Below are positions 11,587 to 24,739 of a stretch of 64,000 nt of DNA, piece by piece. The position numbers and the translations under genes were made by a program. This stretch comes from Paralichthys olivaceus (taxonomy: Eukaryota; Chordata; Actinopteri; Pleuronectiformes; Paralichthyidae), in the NCBI RefSeq assembly GCF_024713975.1, contig NC_091108.1, positions 11,267,001 through 11,331,000 on the forward strand, read 5' to 3'. Within the stretch, counting starts at the first letter, position 1. Each line of letters starts with the position of its first letter. The notes below the pieces were generated by a model, which ran no database searches, was not told where the DNA came from, and was given only the letters and a program-made list of their open reading frames with translations.

Positions 11587-14500
11587 CTACCCCGCCTTGC
11601 TGCTGCTCCCCCCGGCTCCACTCTTGAATTTCACCACCATGACGGTGATGTTGTCAGGGCACCCGCGGTAGAAGGACTGAAGGACGATGCTCTTGGCGCC
11701 GAAATGAGGCTCGTCCAGGCGCTCGCGGACGAACCGGACAGCCTCCTCGTTGCTGAAGGCATCCCACAGGCCATCGGAGGCGAGGATCATGAACTCCGGC
11801 TGCAGTTTATCCAGGTCAAAGGTCATGACGTCTGGGTCGGGGATGACCACGTTGAGGTTTTTCAGTGGATAGTCCCCGAGAGAGCGGGACATCGCCAGGA
11901 TGCCCTGCACTCTCCAGGAGCCGTTGAAACTGATGAAACCTCCTGGAAATGAAGATTTAAATGGATGCATGTAGAAAGATAATGAAAATAAATCATGGAC
12001 TGTTTTGAGTCCTTGTTTGACCGTGTGAGTGTTACAAAACAGACAAGTTGCGTGTCTAGTAGCTACTTCTTTCAGACTCAATTGAATTGAGATAATGTGA
12101 TACATGCTAACTTGAGAAAATCCTTTAATCACACAGATTAGGTATTTATTTCTGACACTGCCCTGCTTAATACAATGCTGTACCTACACAGACCAGCAGG
12201 AGGCAGCTAAGGGCCTTGATAATCCTGCACTACACATCCCTGTGCAAATCCAATATACAGGGATGTGTAGTATAGTTTTGTGTTTTTGCTCCCTTACATA
12301 CCTGCCCTCTTGATCCTCTTGCGTTCCTTGAGCTGATAGGGTTTGTGATCATGTGACAGTGCGACAGCGTTCCCATCTTTGTCGCACAGCACGCCGCGAG
12401 AGTCTCCAACATTGGCCACCGTGAGTTCTCTGTCCGACAGCAGCGCTACCAGACATGTTGTTCCTGAGAGAGAGAAAGACAAAATTGAAAGGGAAGGAAA
12501 AAGCAAATGGTGCTGTTAGATTAAGATTTTTTTGAAAAATCACAAAAATGTGTTATAATTTTTAACAGCTGGGAGCAATGGAAGCTTGTATTATTATTAT
12601 CCTGTGATGATTAATAAAAAATAGTATTGAGCCACTCTCCAGCATTTTTTTATTTACAGTCCACACTACGGTGCACTTCAGTAATCTGTGATGAAACATA
12701 GGTCAGCTTGACCTTTAAAGTTTGAATCATAGATTTTTTGGGAAGAAAAGGGCAATAAATCAATGGAACAAATCACAAATGATTCCGGTGTGGAACCACA
12801 GGTCAAGAGGTCATTGCTTAATAAACGTGTTTGGGCTGCGGCTAATGGTAGGTCTAGAACAATGCATATAAAATAACGACAAAAATGTGTAAGCTACACC
12901 AGACTAAACACTGAAAAACTATAGGCCAACAAAAGAAGACGGGAAATCTCAAATCTGTTCTGGCTGCAGCAGCACAGTGTTACAACACGACAGTCTCAAA
13001 CTTCTCAGTCTACACTTTGAGTGAAGTGCACAAAAGGAACCAATCAAAGAGTTAAATGTCAGCCAGGAAGTGAGAGAGAGAAAATCTCATACAGGAAACT
13101 GTCTGATTTTATTTGATAGACGAGGAGCTATGAAGTACAGTGTCCTTTAAGAGGCAGGCAGTGTGAACGCCGAACGAACGAGCACTTGAAGGCATCATTT
13201 TAACATCTCTGTTTAAGGTGAAGGAGATGTGACATGGAATATTTCATGGCTTACAGAGCTATAAACACTCTCTTAAGACAGTTATATGTGTTTTTCAGAT
13301 GCCTTTTCACATTTTAATTCACAACTAGAATTACTGCCCAACAGTCTACAATCATTATTTTCATGACTTTGACTTTTGACCACCAAAATTATTCAGTTTA
13401 TCCCAGAGTTCAAGTGAACGTTTGTGACAAATTTGAAAGGATTCCCTTGAGGTGTTTGTCAGATATCACCTTCATAAAGCAAAACTTGTGTTTGTGACCT
13501 TGACCTTTGACAACTAAAATCGAAAAAATATCTCCTGACACTGGCTATCACCAGCACGGAGGCATAAAACACATCTTTACTACAAATGTTTAAAGTCTGA
13601 TTGTCCAACTCTTCTTCCAACTCCCTCACGACTGACCCCCCCAACACACACACACACAGCGTATATTTCCCTCCCCACCACTGCCCTCTCCCTTCCTGAC
13701 CTGCTTCGTCATGGTTGACCGAGAGCTTGTCGAGAATCTCCCGATCCACAGACAGGATGCGCTGCTCGAGGATGCTGCTGTAGGACAGGGTGCTCTCCCT
13801 CTTCTCCCTCTCGAAGGCCTGCAGCTGCTGCTTCAGGGACTCGGGCAGGTGGGCCTTCACGTAGTCAGCTGCAGCCTGGGAGAGAGGGGGGAAGTCAGGA
13901 GGTTAGGAAAGATAGATACTACAGTTGGGTATTTATCTAAAGATGGGGAATACTGGCCCTAAACTTGCTCTCTGCTGATATGTTTATCGTAGCAATGTTG
14001 TGAGGTTTGTACACGTATGTCTAATCCTTGTGTTTACACCTTGGTGCTGCCTCAAAGAGCCCAAGCTTGACAGTTAATTTTGTGCTTTTATTTTTTCTAC
14101 ACAAGTTGAGAAGAATCTGCTCATAGGGTTCCACTAAATTATATGTTCATATACATTTCATCACACTTAAGATTAATTATCCTCTGTTTAGTATGTCACC
14201 ATAATATTGTGAAATTGGGATCTCTCTGCCATGGTTGCCAGGTGATACATTTCTATACAACTCTAATTTAGAGGAGTGGTTTTTTTCATTCCATAAAGCA
14301 ACTGCTCTGCGCTGAATTATTGAACATCCTTCAGCCCACTTGCCCTCCTCCCCCCGCTTCACTTATCTGCCTCTTCTCTCATTTTCTCTGCCAAGATTTC
14401 CATTATGCTAATGCGGTTGAATGAAATGTAAAAATGGGGGAAATTAATATACCATCTTATTAATATCTTGGTAGAAGCAGAATATATATATAAATATACT

Positions 14501-15435
14501 CCAAGTTCATGTGGAAATTAGGACACAATCAGGCCATTCAATCTACATGCTTTGCTGTAGTGTTATAATTTAGCAGTTCTGCCACACAAGTATGTATCTG
14601 CTTTGTGAATTAACAATAAATGTATTATTATTATTTATTAAGTTATGTTTATGCTTCGTACCTGTTTCTACTTTTCATGAATATGATCATGAATTTGTTT
14701 TTCAATTAATGACTGAGCAACAGCTAAACTTTTAAACCTCTATAATACATTTTTCTTAACAAAAACAAAAAAAACATAAATGAGGTTTGAACTGACAACT
14801 ACTCTGATTCCATTCTAAATGTTTCTCCTGCAGTAAAGTAGAGCTGGAAGTAATATACAACAGGGATCAAAGAGATGCAACATATGAGATTAATACAATA
14901 GTTAGGATCATTAGAATAAAACCATCTCTTCCTGCTGCCTCCATCTTTAATTTCCATTTGCTGGACAAATGTACTCATTAATTTATTTAATTAGAGAGAG
15001 AGAGGAGTGTAAATTTCCATTTTGAGTAAACAGCTGAAAGCAGCAGCTACAGGCCTCACAAATGTCTCAAATGATATTCAGCTCGAGGATTTAACAATGT
15101 GAATGTGGTAAATTGGCCAGCTTCTTAAGAAGGTTGAGTAGTATGTGACTATACATTTTATTTTATACAGAAAAAGCAATGTGAAAGCCTTTTAAAGAAG
15201 CAAACTGCTCACAGCTCCTGCTCCAGTAGCAAACAGTGTCGGTAAATCAGGTTAAAAAGAGCTGCGGTATGTGCTGACTTTTACAATCCTGGGCCATTAC
15301 TCAACTCGACATGATAAAAAAACAAAGTTGTGTTAGAGAAATGTCCTGCATATTTTCAGAGTCAGAACAGACTGCACCGCCAGAGACTGCCCAGTTTCAT
15401 CTGCCCATATATTTGGCTTGGCAACACTGCTTCAC

Positions 15436-15491
<56 letters not shown>

Positions 15492-16876
15492 TGCCCGAAT
15501 GTGTGTGTGTTTGTTTACAGTTGTGCCAAACGGCAAAGAAAATTAATAAATCCACAAGCAAATAAACCTTCTGAAAAGTTCACATGCACAGTTTTCCACC
15601 AACATATTAACATTGAGTCGCAGAGGGTAAACAAAACTTTGTCAAATGAGCCTTAACATTATAGACTTGTCTGCTCTGAAAACTGTGTTAATTACATAAA
15701 CACATGTGTACTGATGCTACTGACCCTGTAATAGCTATAGGGAAATTAATTAAAATGTAATAATTAATATCATTTAATTGAGTAAATTCAACTAAATAAT
15801 CAAATTAAAATAATTTGTATCAACTTAATGTCAAAGTGACCCATTATGTTTGAGGTCAGAAATCCCAATTTAGGGTGACAACTAAAAGATGGAATAAAAA
15901 TAAGATAAAAGGTAAAGATAAAAACGATAAAGGAATAGGGCGAACAGGAACAACCAATTTGAATATAGACACAAAGAGAAGAAAGGGGGGGAAAAACAGA
16001 TGGCAGAAGAGCAAGACCTAAAAGATAGAGAGAAAGGGTGAGACAGATGTTGTGACTGACAGGAAGGACAAATATGTATTTTATGGGACAGGAACGCAAA
16101 GAGATTGTTGTCTCCCTTTCTCTCTAACAGAACACAGCAAGAGTATTTTTCTGTGTAGAGTTAAAACTGGATGCATTGCATGTCTGACAGAGAAATGATT
16201 GTTATGATTGACACATACTTTGTCCACAAAGTGCTTTAAAGTTTCACTGTGTATAATTTAGTGACATCTAGAGGTGAAGTTGCATGTTGCAGCTAAATAC
16301 TCCTCAACTCCCCTTCCCAACATGAAAGAGAACCTGTGGTGAACTTCAGTTGTCATAAAAACTCAAAAGGTTTTAGTTTGGCCAGTTTGGACGACCGTAA
16401 AAAACACAGCGGCCTCCACAGAGAGGACCCCCTGATGTAAATATAAAGTATTTAAATATAAAGGGCCCATTCTGTGGTAAAGAAAACATCAATTCATACA
16501 ATTTAGACGATTACACACCAGTGAAAACATCACTAGGGTTATTTTATATTCAATTTCTGACAAAAATTCCTTTCACCCGAATCTTACACACTGGACCTTT
16601 AAAAACAGGTTTTTCCTCCTATACCACTGCAGCAACTCTCTTTGCTTAAGAAAATGTCTGTAGTTACTGAAAAACTGGCTTTTATGTCATTCCCCTTAGG
16701 TTTTGTTGTGATAGAATATTAGTTGAATAAAAAAGTGAGAGCAGTGTTATTCCTTGAAATGTGTCCCATGTAGGAACCTCAGGGGACAGTGGTGACAGAT
16801 GGTGCACGACATGTGGCCTGTAGGCAGCCATGAGAAACTACTGACCCTTGACAAGGCAAGGACACACACATACACA

Positions 16877-16926
<50 letters not shown>

Positions 16927-17299
16927 ACACACAATACACACAACACAGTCTTTTGTGATGAATCCCAAGTCAACTCCCTGGCAGTGGCATGGAGGAGTTG
17001 TCTACACAAAAGAAGAACACAATGCTTGAGTGGGGAGGGGGGGGCTGCTGCATTTGAAAATGGGGTACGTATGAAGTGCTGTATGCATGTGCCCCAATTC
17101 AAATAACTGTTTTCCCATAGTAACCAGCATCTCTATGGTGTCCAGGAGAGTTAATTACAGTTCTATCATGATACTGTAAATAAGAATGAATTTGTATTTA
17201 TTGCATATTCAATCTCCAGAGTGTGTTAGTTTGTTCCTCCTGAATCAAAGTGATGCTGAGAGCTCCTGCAGCGTCAGGTCTGAATGTGTGATGGGTCTG

Positions 17300-17382
<83 letters not shown>

Positions 17383-17810
17383 GCTGGCCTGTGTAGCCTA
17401 TCCCAGCCTACCTCTCCACCGTGGCCATCAAATATCCCGAAGATGGACGGGTGGCTCTTGTTGGCGATGTCGGTGAGCACCTCGAACCTGTCCTCCATGT
17501 GATCCCTCCGGCCCTGGATGGAGTACACGGCTACGTTGTTGTTCTTGAACTCCCAGGTCTTGGAGAACTCAGCGTCCAGGACGCTGAGGCCTCCCAGCCG
17601 GTCGTTCTGCATCATCTCCGCCACTTTCCCCTTCACCATCTTCACGGCATCCCGGCTGGACTTGACGATGGTCTTCACCTCGTCCGTGTGGAAGAAGTAG
17701 CTCCACAGCGCCAGACTGATGCACAGCAGGAACAGCGTCTCCGGCCTGAGGAGAAAATAGCGCATGATCCGACCCAGAAGAGACAAGAGCGTCATTGTGT
17801 CTCCTATCAT
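11587..17810 (-). CDS. ppm1l: Protein phosphatase 1L (PP2C family)
   Basis: Membrane-anchored Mg/Mn-dependent Ser/Thr phosphatase. Mammalian PPM1L is an ER protein that dephosphorylates TAK1, ASK1 and the ceramide transporter CERT. Four coding exons on the minus strand: 17412-17810, 13701-13875, 12302-12463 and 11587-11942. They total 1092 nt, 363 residues, close to the 360 of the human protein. Residues about 25-40 form a membrane helix (TLFLLCISLALWSYFF). PP2C motifs follow: RRDHMEDR at 101-108 and FGIFDGHGGE at 124-133 supply metal-binding acidic residues, then VANVGDSRG, GILAMSRSLGD, ASDGLWDAFSNEEA and CPDNITVMVV. The N-terminus MIGDTMTLLSLLGR fixes the start at 17810. Intron 1 is about 3.5 kb and rich in dinucleotide tracts. 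All catalytic motifs are intact. Confidence 0.95.
13335..13572 (+). repeat. Interspersed repeat ending in GGAGGCATAAAA
   Basis: The segment contains GACTTTTGACCACCAAAATTATTCAGTT, AACGTTTGTGACAAATTTGAA, TTCCCTTGAGGTGTTTGTCAGATATC, a CTTGACCTTTGAC block, and a terminal CACCAGCACGGAGGCATAAAA. This order and wording are those of a repeat I know from many teleost genomes. A second copy in opposite orientation lies in an rc3h1 intron at about 53160-53480. It is non-coding and lies in ppm1l intron 2. Confidence 0.7.
15439..15490. repeat. (GT)26 microsatellite
   Basis: Pure GT dinucleotide tract of 52 bp in ppm1l intron 1. Reading frames through it give poly-Val/Cys artefacts that are not genes. Confidence 0.95.
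16236..16602. mobile_element. MITE-like repeat with TTTAAAG..ACACTGGACCTTTAAA ends
   Basis: The element opens with TTTAAAGTTTCACTGTGTATAATTTAG and ends with ATCTTACACACTGGACCTTTAAA, an inverted-repeat pair. Inside are GACATCTAGAGGTGAAGTTGCA, CCTGTGGTGAACTTC, GGCCTCCACAGAGAGGACCC and AAAGGGCCCATTCT. These blocks are characteristic of a very abundant percomorph MITE/SINE-like repeat. It has no coding capacity and lies in ppm1l intron 1. Confidence 0.8.
16880..16924. repeat. (CA)n microsatellite
   Basis: CA tract with a short impure CACAATACACA tail, in ppm1l intron 1. Confidence 0.9.
17302..17380. repeat. (GT)39 microsatellite beside ppm1l exon 1 donor
   Basis: Pure GT tract of 79 bp. On the minus strand, in which ppm1l is transcribed, it reads (CA)n and begins about 31 nt inside intron 1 from the donor of exon 1. 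Confidence 0.95.
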
Positions 17811-18400
17811 CACACGCAGCCAAACTGTGCTCTGTCCCTCTCCCCCTTTTGGCACAATTCACTCCATCCGCTCGGCGGGACTATAAAGAATTCGAGTCGC
17901 TACAACGATTTCCGACAAGGGCGGGATCTCAACATTTAAAGCACAGCTCCACGGAGGCACGTCCTCTCTGCTCCGAGAACTTTTACGCACTGTGCGCGGC
18001 TGGCTGTCAGACACCGGGGCCGAGAGGAGAGAGAGAAGCCCTCATTGATTCGGTGCGATTGTCTGGATCCTATCCTCGGCTCTCTGCACATTCTCCGGGT
18101 TGAGTTGATCTCCCCCAGCCCATTGTAGGATGACTGGTACTCTGGATCAGACCCCCCTCGGACAGAGACGTGAGAGTCACCGGGAGGATAGGCGACTGTC
18201 GACGCTGTGGCTCGGTGGTGTCCTACCTTTACGCCGATGACCCCGTTTTTCCTCTCGGATACGTCTCTGCTCCGCATCAACACGAGCCCGACAGCTTCTG
18301 CAAACACACCTCCATCCCTGAGCCGCGTCAAATCACCGAGATTAAGACCAGTGCTAAAAAGGAAGTTGATGGTGGTCTAATAAATAAAGCACCCTAGAAG
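17811..18400 (-). promoter_or_regulatory. Probable ppm1l promoter and 5' UTR
   Basis: This interval directly upstream of the ppm1l start is richer in G+C and CpG than the surrounding intergenic DNA (for example around 17860-18060 and 18190-18320). That fits a CpG-type promoter with the 5' UTR of the minus-strand gene. The open frames in it have no recognisable protein signature. The exact start site cannot be placed by eye. Confidence 0.5.
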
Positions 18401-18671
18401 CAGATACTTTACGTGGGTGCGCAGTTAAAGGACTTTATTTTGAAAGTGCAAAGCGGAGGTGGATGCTATTGATAATGGCCCACTTGACACTGCTCATTTG
18501 TAACAATAGTCAGCACTGTCAGGAGTGCGCAGCTGCAGACTCAGGGTGCACAAGCAAAACATTTGAGCCAATGGCGGTGGCTGCGGAATCAATCCATGAC
18601 GTCATCCAGTATAAGCTTACAGAGCATGCTCTTAATAAATGTGGATATGTTCACCTCAATGCTCAGCAACC

Positions 18672-18837
18672 CATCTATCTATCTATCTATCTATCTATTT
18701 AGCTGTCTATCTATCTAGCTGTCTGTCTGTGTATCTATCTATCTATCTATCTATCTGTCTATCTATATATATAACTGTCTGTCTGTGTATCTGTCTGTCT
18801 GTCTAACTGTCTGTCTATCTATCTCTCTATCTGTCTG

Positions 18838-18916
<79 letters not shown>

Positions 18917-18953
18917 GTCTGTCTGTCTGTCTAACTGTCTGTATATCTGTCTG

Positions 18954-18997
<44 letters not shown>

Positions 18998-19112
18998 GCT
19001 ATCTATCTGTCTGTCTGTCTGTCTATTTATCTATCTATCTATCTATCTATCTGTCTGTCTGTCTGTCTATCATCTATCTATCTATCTGTCTATCTGTCTA
19101 TCTATCTGTCTG

Positions 19113-19171
<59 letters not shown>

Positions 19172-19183
19172 GTCTGTCTGTCT
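18672..19183. repeat. About 510-bp (TATC)n / (TGTC)n tract
   Basis: A very long tetranucleotide array, mostly TATC units with interspersed TGTC blocks and a few interruptions (AACTG, TATATATA, CATCT). The longest pure TATC run is about 75 bp around 18839-18915. It sits upstream of the ppm1l promoter. Confidence 0.95.
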
Positions 19184-20890
19184 CATCAAGTATTATTATA
19201 ACATAACAATAAAATACTGTATATATACACACACATAAGAAAGCAATTTACACAAACAAAAAACTTTCAATATAAAAATCCAGAATAGTAACAAATTATG
19301 AATTTGCCACAATAGCTGATGTGAGGCTGAGCCTTTGGTTAGAATATTCATATAATTGCACTGAACAAACTCTGCACCCTAGTGGTTTGTTTGGAGTAAT
19401 ATAACTGGCCGACCCATCATTTCCAGCCAAAGTGTGAGGGGTAGTTTTATTTAGTAAGGGTAAGTTTTATTTGATAAGGAAGTGTAAATCTATTAGAGAA
19501 CTATCTGACAAGACTACAGAACAAATTGAATATTTAAAGTATAACAACAGGACAATTCAGCCACACAAAGCAGTCAACATGCACACTTATAATGATGCAG
19601 TGAAATTAATTAATAATAATTTCTAGCTTCCTATTGAGGTGTCTACTATGAATAACAAAGTAATCAGACTATTGGTATGAGATACTGTTATCTGGTGCCA
19701 TAGTTCATCAAGATTCAAGTATATATATATATGTTGTTATATGTATGTTGTTTTATATATGTATATTCATCTTCAGTCATTCATGTGGTACATTGAACAT
19801 TTTCACTTGGATATATACTGCCTAATTTCATTCTCTTTTATGTACAGATGCAATTGAATGTTGATGGATGTGATCCTTCTGTCTCATCATATGTCATTCC
19901 TATCGATAGGACAAATACCACAGAGTGAACAGTAGAGGGTAAATGTGCTTCAAAACATCGAGTGGGATCTGAAAAATGTCAAACACCAATAGGGAAAATA
20001 GAAGAGATAAAATAGTTAACTCTCATGCTCTTCTTCTTAAATTTTTTTTTTTAATGAGTTTAATTGGGAAAAAGTTTGGGGTTTTTTTGGAAAAAGGATG
20101 TGTTGCATTGGGTTAGTTACATTGTGCTAGTTACTTTGTTATGTTTGTTACATTATGATTTTATGGTACGTTAAATTATGTTATAAGAAATTATGTTATG
20201 CTACATTACGTTGTGTTGTGTGACATAACGCAATACTAAGTTACGTTGTTATGTTAAGTTAAATTACATATTGTGTATCAATGTTACATTCAGAGTAAAT
20301 GTCAGAGGTTCAAACTACATCCAACACACATTGTGAGTCATGAGGTTTGGTTCACTGCGGCTGGGTTTCAATGAACTTTACTGGTCTTTTTGGATTTCTA
20401 AGATCAAGGGGAATGAATGTTTGGATCAATGTGGCAACGCCGCCTGTTTGGGGACATTGATCCTTCTCCCACTGGGTGTACGGTGATCCATTTTCTTCTT
20501 TTGAGGTCCTGCCAAATAATGTGATCACTTTAAGGTGCAGCCCTCGGTAACTCTATGATTCATTACTAATAATGTGTGAGCTTGTGTGTGTGCAAACAGC
20601 ATGTGTGTGCACGCATGTTCTGTGGATATGTTTTTTTGTTCGTAACTTTGTATTTTGTCCTGTTTGTGTACAAAGCAAGCATGTGTGTGAGCAGCACCTC
20701 AGCGGTGTACACACTCTGGAATAATATCCCATATCACAAAGAATAAAGTCTTGCCTTGTGCACAACCTGCTTTATTTCACATCCCTAAGGAGTCACGTAA
20801 TCTGTTCTTGCCAGCCCAGCTACCTCCTAACATCCCCTAGCGTTTTCTGTCCCTTGTTCTGTCATTGGCTTGATAGTGCAGCACTTGTTG
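19184..20890. other. Intergenic between ppm1l and otol1
   Basis: No coding exon was recognised. At 20107-20275 there is a degenerate low-complexity array built from TTATG/TTACGTTA-like units. The remainder is AT-rich. The last 300 bp should contain the otol1 promoter. Confidence 0.5.
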
Positions 20891-20901
20891 TACTCAGGGC
20901 A

Positions 20902-20908
20902 ATATAAG
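20902..20908 (+). promoter_or_regulatory. TATA box of otolin-1
   Basis: An ATATAAG element lies about 75 bp before the splice donor at 20981 (AGCAG|GTAAGAG). It would place a transcription start near 20930 and a short non-coding exon 1 ending at 20980. Coding exon 2 starts after the acceptor at 21079. The spacing and the good donor make this a credible core promoter. Confidence 0.6.
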
Positions 20909-21101
20909 GAAGGAGGTGAGCTGCATACATCAGTAGTTGAGGAGGATGGAGTGAAAACTCAACACCACCAGGATCAGCAGGTAAGAGGCACTTGTTGCTT
21001 CCTAATACATTATAATCTGCAGTAGAAAAGGCCTTTTCCACATTGTTGCACCTGTTTCTAACTTCCTCTTTTTCCACAGCTCACTGTCCCAAGCTCTCAC
21101 T

Positions 21102-21731
21102 ATGCTCTCCACTCGCCTCATCTTCCTGATGGCTCTCCTCATGGTCCTGATGGCTGAGCTGACCTCCAGTGCCAGGACCACACGCAAACCTCAAAGCAGC
21201 AAGAAGCCTCCACGAGCTGGGAGCAGTGGTGGAGGTGGGGGTGGCGGTTTTGGACGAACCACCACCTCCCCATCCAGCAGCCAGCACACGGAGGAGATCA
21301 CTGAGGTTATGATTGACACTTACTCCCTGTCCTCAACAGACAGCACCACCTACTCTAATGAAGCTTACTCCACCGAGTTCCACACAGAAGCCATAGTTCC
21401 TCTGGGGAACGCCGACGGAAACTACACCCTCGACTACAATGAATGCTTCTTCAACTTCTGTGAGTGCTGTCCGCCAGAAAGAGGCCCGGCAGGGCCCGTC
21501 GGAGAGAGAGGGCAACCGGGACTGACAGGAGAAAAGGGCCCTCCAGGTAAGAGAGTTCATGAAAATAAACTTTTAGATGTCAGAATTTTCCTTTTATCCT
21601 CATCTTCTCTGTTTTCTAGGGTTGCCAGGAGGGAACGGAGAAACAGGGCCAAAAGGTGCACCAGGACCAGCAGGACTACCCGGAGTCAATGGACTCAATG
21701 GCGATTTAGGTACCATAAGGCTAAAGAGAGA

Positions 21732-21815
<84 letters not shown>

Positions 21816-22979
21816 GAATGTGTCCTGTCAATATTTGCAGTACTTTGGTCACTTTCTACTCTTTATTTATCAAAACTACCAAAGGTGATAAAGGTGAACA
21901 AGGACCTGTGGGTCTTCCTGGTATCCCCGGGATCCCAGGAAAAACAGGAAACAAAGGTAAGTAGAATTAAGTGAAAACCTTTGTAGAAATCATTCAGATA
22001 TTACCAAATATGTTTTAATCATATCCATCAATACACTTTGCAAATATACATGTTAACCTAATACATACATAACCTCTCTATAGGTGATCCTGGCCCCAGA
22101 GGAGAGAAAGGTGAACGTGGCTTCAGTGGTCTGAAAGGGGACCCGGGAGAAAGAGGAGAGCCTGGCCTGAATGGGACTAAGGGCAGCACTGGGCGAGAGG
22201 GGCCCATGGGTCCCCTGGGGATGTCTGGGACAAAGGGTCAGAAAGGTGAACAAGGACTTACAGGCAACGGTTTACCGGGTGACAAAGGAGAGAAAGGTGA
22301 TGTGGGCGACCTTGGGCCTCTTGGTCTAAGAGGTGAGAAGGGCCCCCCAGGAGTGAATGGAACTGGTGGTGAAAAGGGAGAGAGAGGAGGGCCAGGGCCT
22401 CCAGGAGGGAAGGGAGATGTTGGGGCAAGAGGGCCCCCAGGACCTCTAGGCGGGAGGGGTATGGCAGGGCTGAGGGGGGAGCGCGGGCCCAAAGGTGGAC
22501 GTGGGCCTAGGGGCCCTAAAGGCCAACAAGGTGAGAGTGTGGAGCAGATTCGCTCTGCCTTCAGTGTGGGTCTGTTCCCCAGCAGGTCCTTCCCCCCACC
22601 CGGTCTACCTGTGAAGTTTGATAAGGTGTTCTACAATGGGGAGGGGCACTGGGACCCGGCACTCAACAAGTTCAACGTCACCTACCCAGGGGTCTACTTA
22701 TTCAGTTACCACATCACTGTGCGCAACCGGCCCCTGCGTGCTGCCCTTGTGGTTAATGGGATTCGGAAGCTGCGGACTCGGGACTCTCTGTACGGCCAAG
22801 ACATCGACCAGGCATCCAACCTCGCACTGCTGGAGCTGAACGAAGGTGACCAGGTGTGGCTGGAGACGCTGAGGGACTGGAACGGGATTTACTCCAGCAC
22901 TGAAGATGACAGCACTTTCTCCGGCTTCTTGCTTTACCCAGAATCAAAGACCAAACCTATTGCTGTAGAAAACCTGTGA
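21102..22979 (+). CDS. otol1: Otolin-1, collagen/C1q protein of the otolith
   Basis: Secreted short-chain collagen of the inner ear that scaffolds otoliths or otoconia. Coding exons: 21102-21546, 21620-21709, 21885-21956 and 22084-22979, totalling 1503 nt and 500 residues. A signal peptide (about 1-24) is followed by a Ser/Thr/Gly-rich N-terminal region. A cysteine cluster, ECFFNFCECCPPERG, lies at about 113-127, and about 230 residues of Gly-X-Y repeats (127-355) carry a few interruptions. A C-terminal C1q domain (about 362-496) begins FSVGLF and contains KFDKVFYNGEGHWD, GVYLFSYHITVRN, GDQVWLE and FSGFLLYP. The Cys cluster next to the collagen start and the large final exon holding the C1q head are as in known otolins, and OTOL1 lies near PPM1L in human. 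An AATAAA is at 23226-23231. Confidence 0.9.
21727..21810. repeat. (GA)n microsatellite in an otol1 intron
   Basis: GA tract with a few interruptions, in the 175-bp intron between otol1 coding exons 2 and 3. It fills roughly half of that intron and starts about 18 nt after the donor. Confidence 0.95.
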
Positions 22980-24707
22980 CTGCAACCTTTGACCTTTCAT
23001 GAGCTCTGACTGAAACTTCAAGTAGATTCCTCACAGCCTTCAGCCTCCTGCACTGCTCTGTCAAACCAATATGATTCAGCTGATTCTGCTGCTTCAGTAT
23101 CTGCTGCTGTCGAGCTAATCAAACCAAACCCTCTGCTTGCTCTGCTGTATTTCTGGAGACGGATGAGGCTTGGTTATACTTCTGTATGCAACACTTCACA
23201 ATGCATTAAAAACAACTGTGCTTGAAATAAATGACCCTTGAGTTATTTACTCAGAAACAGAACTAGAAGCTAATTAAAAAGCCATTAGTCATGAGAATAG
23301 ACAGATAAGCTGTGTGTCAGTGAAACCAATTCAAATGTAGAAATAACTGAAGTTCATGATATATAATTGCACTTGTTTCCCCACTAGAGGGAGTGAGATG
23401 CCCAAGTTTTGCAAAAGAGGCTCCAGCCATTATAAAATAAATGCAGGCGTCAGACTGAATGTTGCATTAAAAATGTTGCAAACATGGAATAGGAAGTTGA
23501 ATGAATAAGATATTCTGTGAGAGAACAGTTTCATCAAATCAAAAGCGAGACTCAACATGTTCTGGTACACTTACTGACTGCTGCTTTCATTCCACACAAC
23601 AGGACGGTAAAGCTAATTCTTTTGGACACTTCTAACTCCCACATCTTATTCATCACATCTCAGTTGCTGATGAAACATCTGAGTTTGGTTCAGTGCCTGA
23701 ATATGTTCAGGTCAACACGGTACCGACGCAGCATCCGAGAACAGGAGTGAAATATTTGTTATAGTTTCCTCACTGACAGAATTTAATCACACTTGATTTG
23801 ACTTTATTTGTAGAGCACTGTTCATACAATAAATTCATGTATATAAACATAATTCTCCATAGCTAGTTGATCTCCTCAATCATTTTTTTTGACTATATGC
23901 TATATCACCTTGATAAGAGATTGCACATGGAGTTACAGGTCAATTTAGCCTTTTATTTTATTAACACATATTGTTATAGTGTAAGATGTTGAGTATGACC
24001 TATTACCTAACACTTTATGTATTTAGCTCTTTGGGCCATTCTTTACCCTCTCAGATTTGAAATAAAATGTATTATTATTAATTTATATTTCCACCCCACG
24101 CATTGATTTGAAATTAAAAGAAAGAAAATGTCATTCACAATTTGATTTTACTTGCATCTAAATAATATGTATATATCCTCTGCTTTTTTGAGGGAAGCAC
24201 AGAGTGTGCAGCCGGTGTTATATGGCAACATAAATTAAAAATAATTATAACATAAAACAATGTCACACAATAAACTTTAGTGTATGCTATTTTTAAATTA
24301 TGCCCAATTTAACATTATTAAAGTCTTCATTTTTGTTATAGGTCTCTTTTACAAACAAATCATCTTCATCATCCTAACTTGTCTTCAAAATGGTGTAATT
24401 GAATATAATTTTTGAATGTTACAAAAAAATCAAAAGTGCATTTTTAGTTCCCAGGGGATTGAATTTGATTCCATTATTTTGGAATGACTTTTAAGTCTGG
24501 AAAGCTACAAATGTCTCTAAATTGCAACTTTGAGTGATGAGAAAGGACATTCATTATTTACATTCCATGAAGAATACTGTCAAACCTGTAAGAGAGGAAG
24601 AGGGAAGCCTAGAAATTCATCTCCATCTACTGGTGAAGCACATACATTTACCTTACATTTCCACCTTAATTATGTTGCTGTTGGTGGCAGTGGTAGTGGT
24701 GTGTGTC

Positions 24708-24739
<32 letters not shown>

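Noticed and set aside
15330-17502. Several ORFs with long poly Val-Cys or His-Thr runs
   Set aside because: They arise from translation of (GT)n/(CA)n microsatellites in ppm1l intron 1.
21577-21888. ORF continuing through the GA tract after an otol1 exon
   Set aside because: The Arg-Glu run is the (GA)n intron; the collagen frame splices at 21709 and resumes at 21885.
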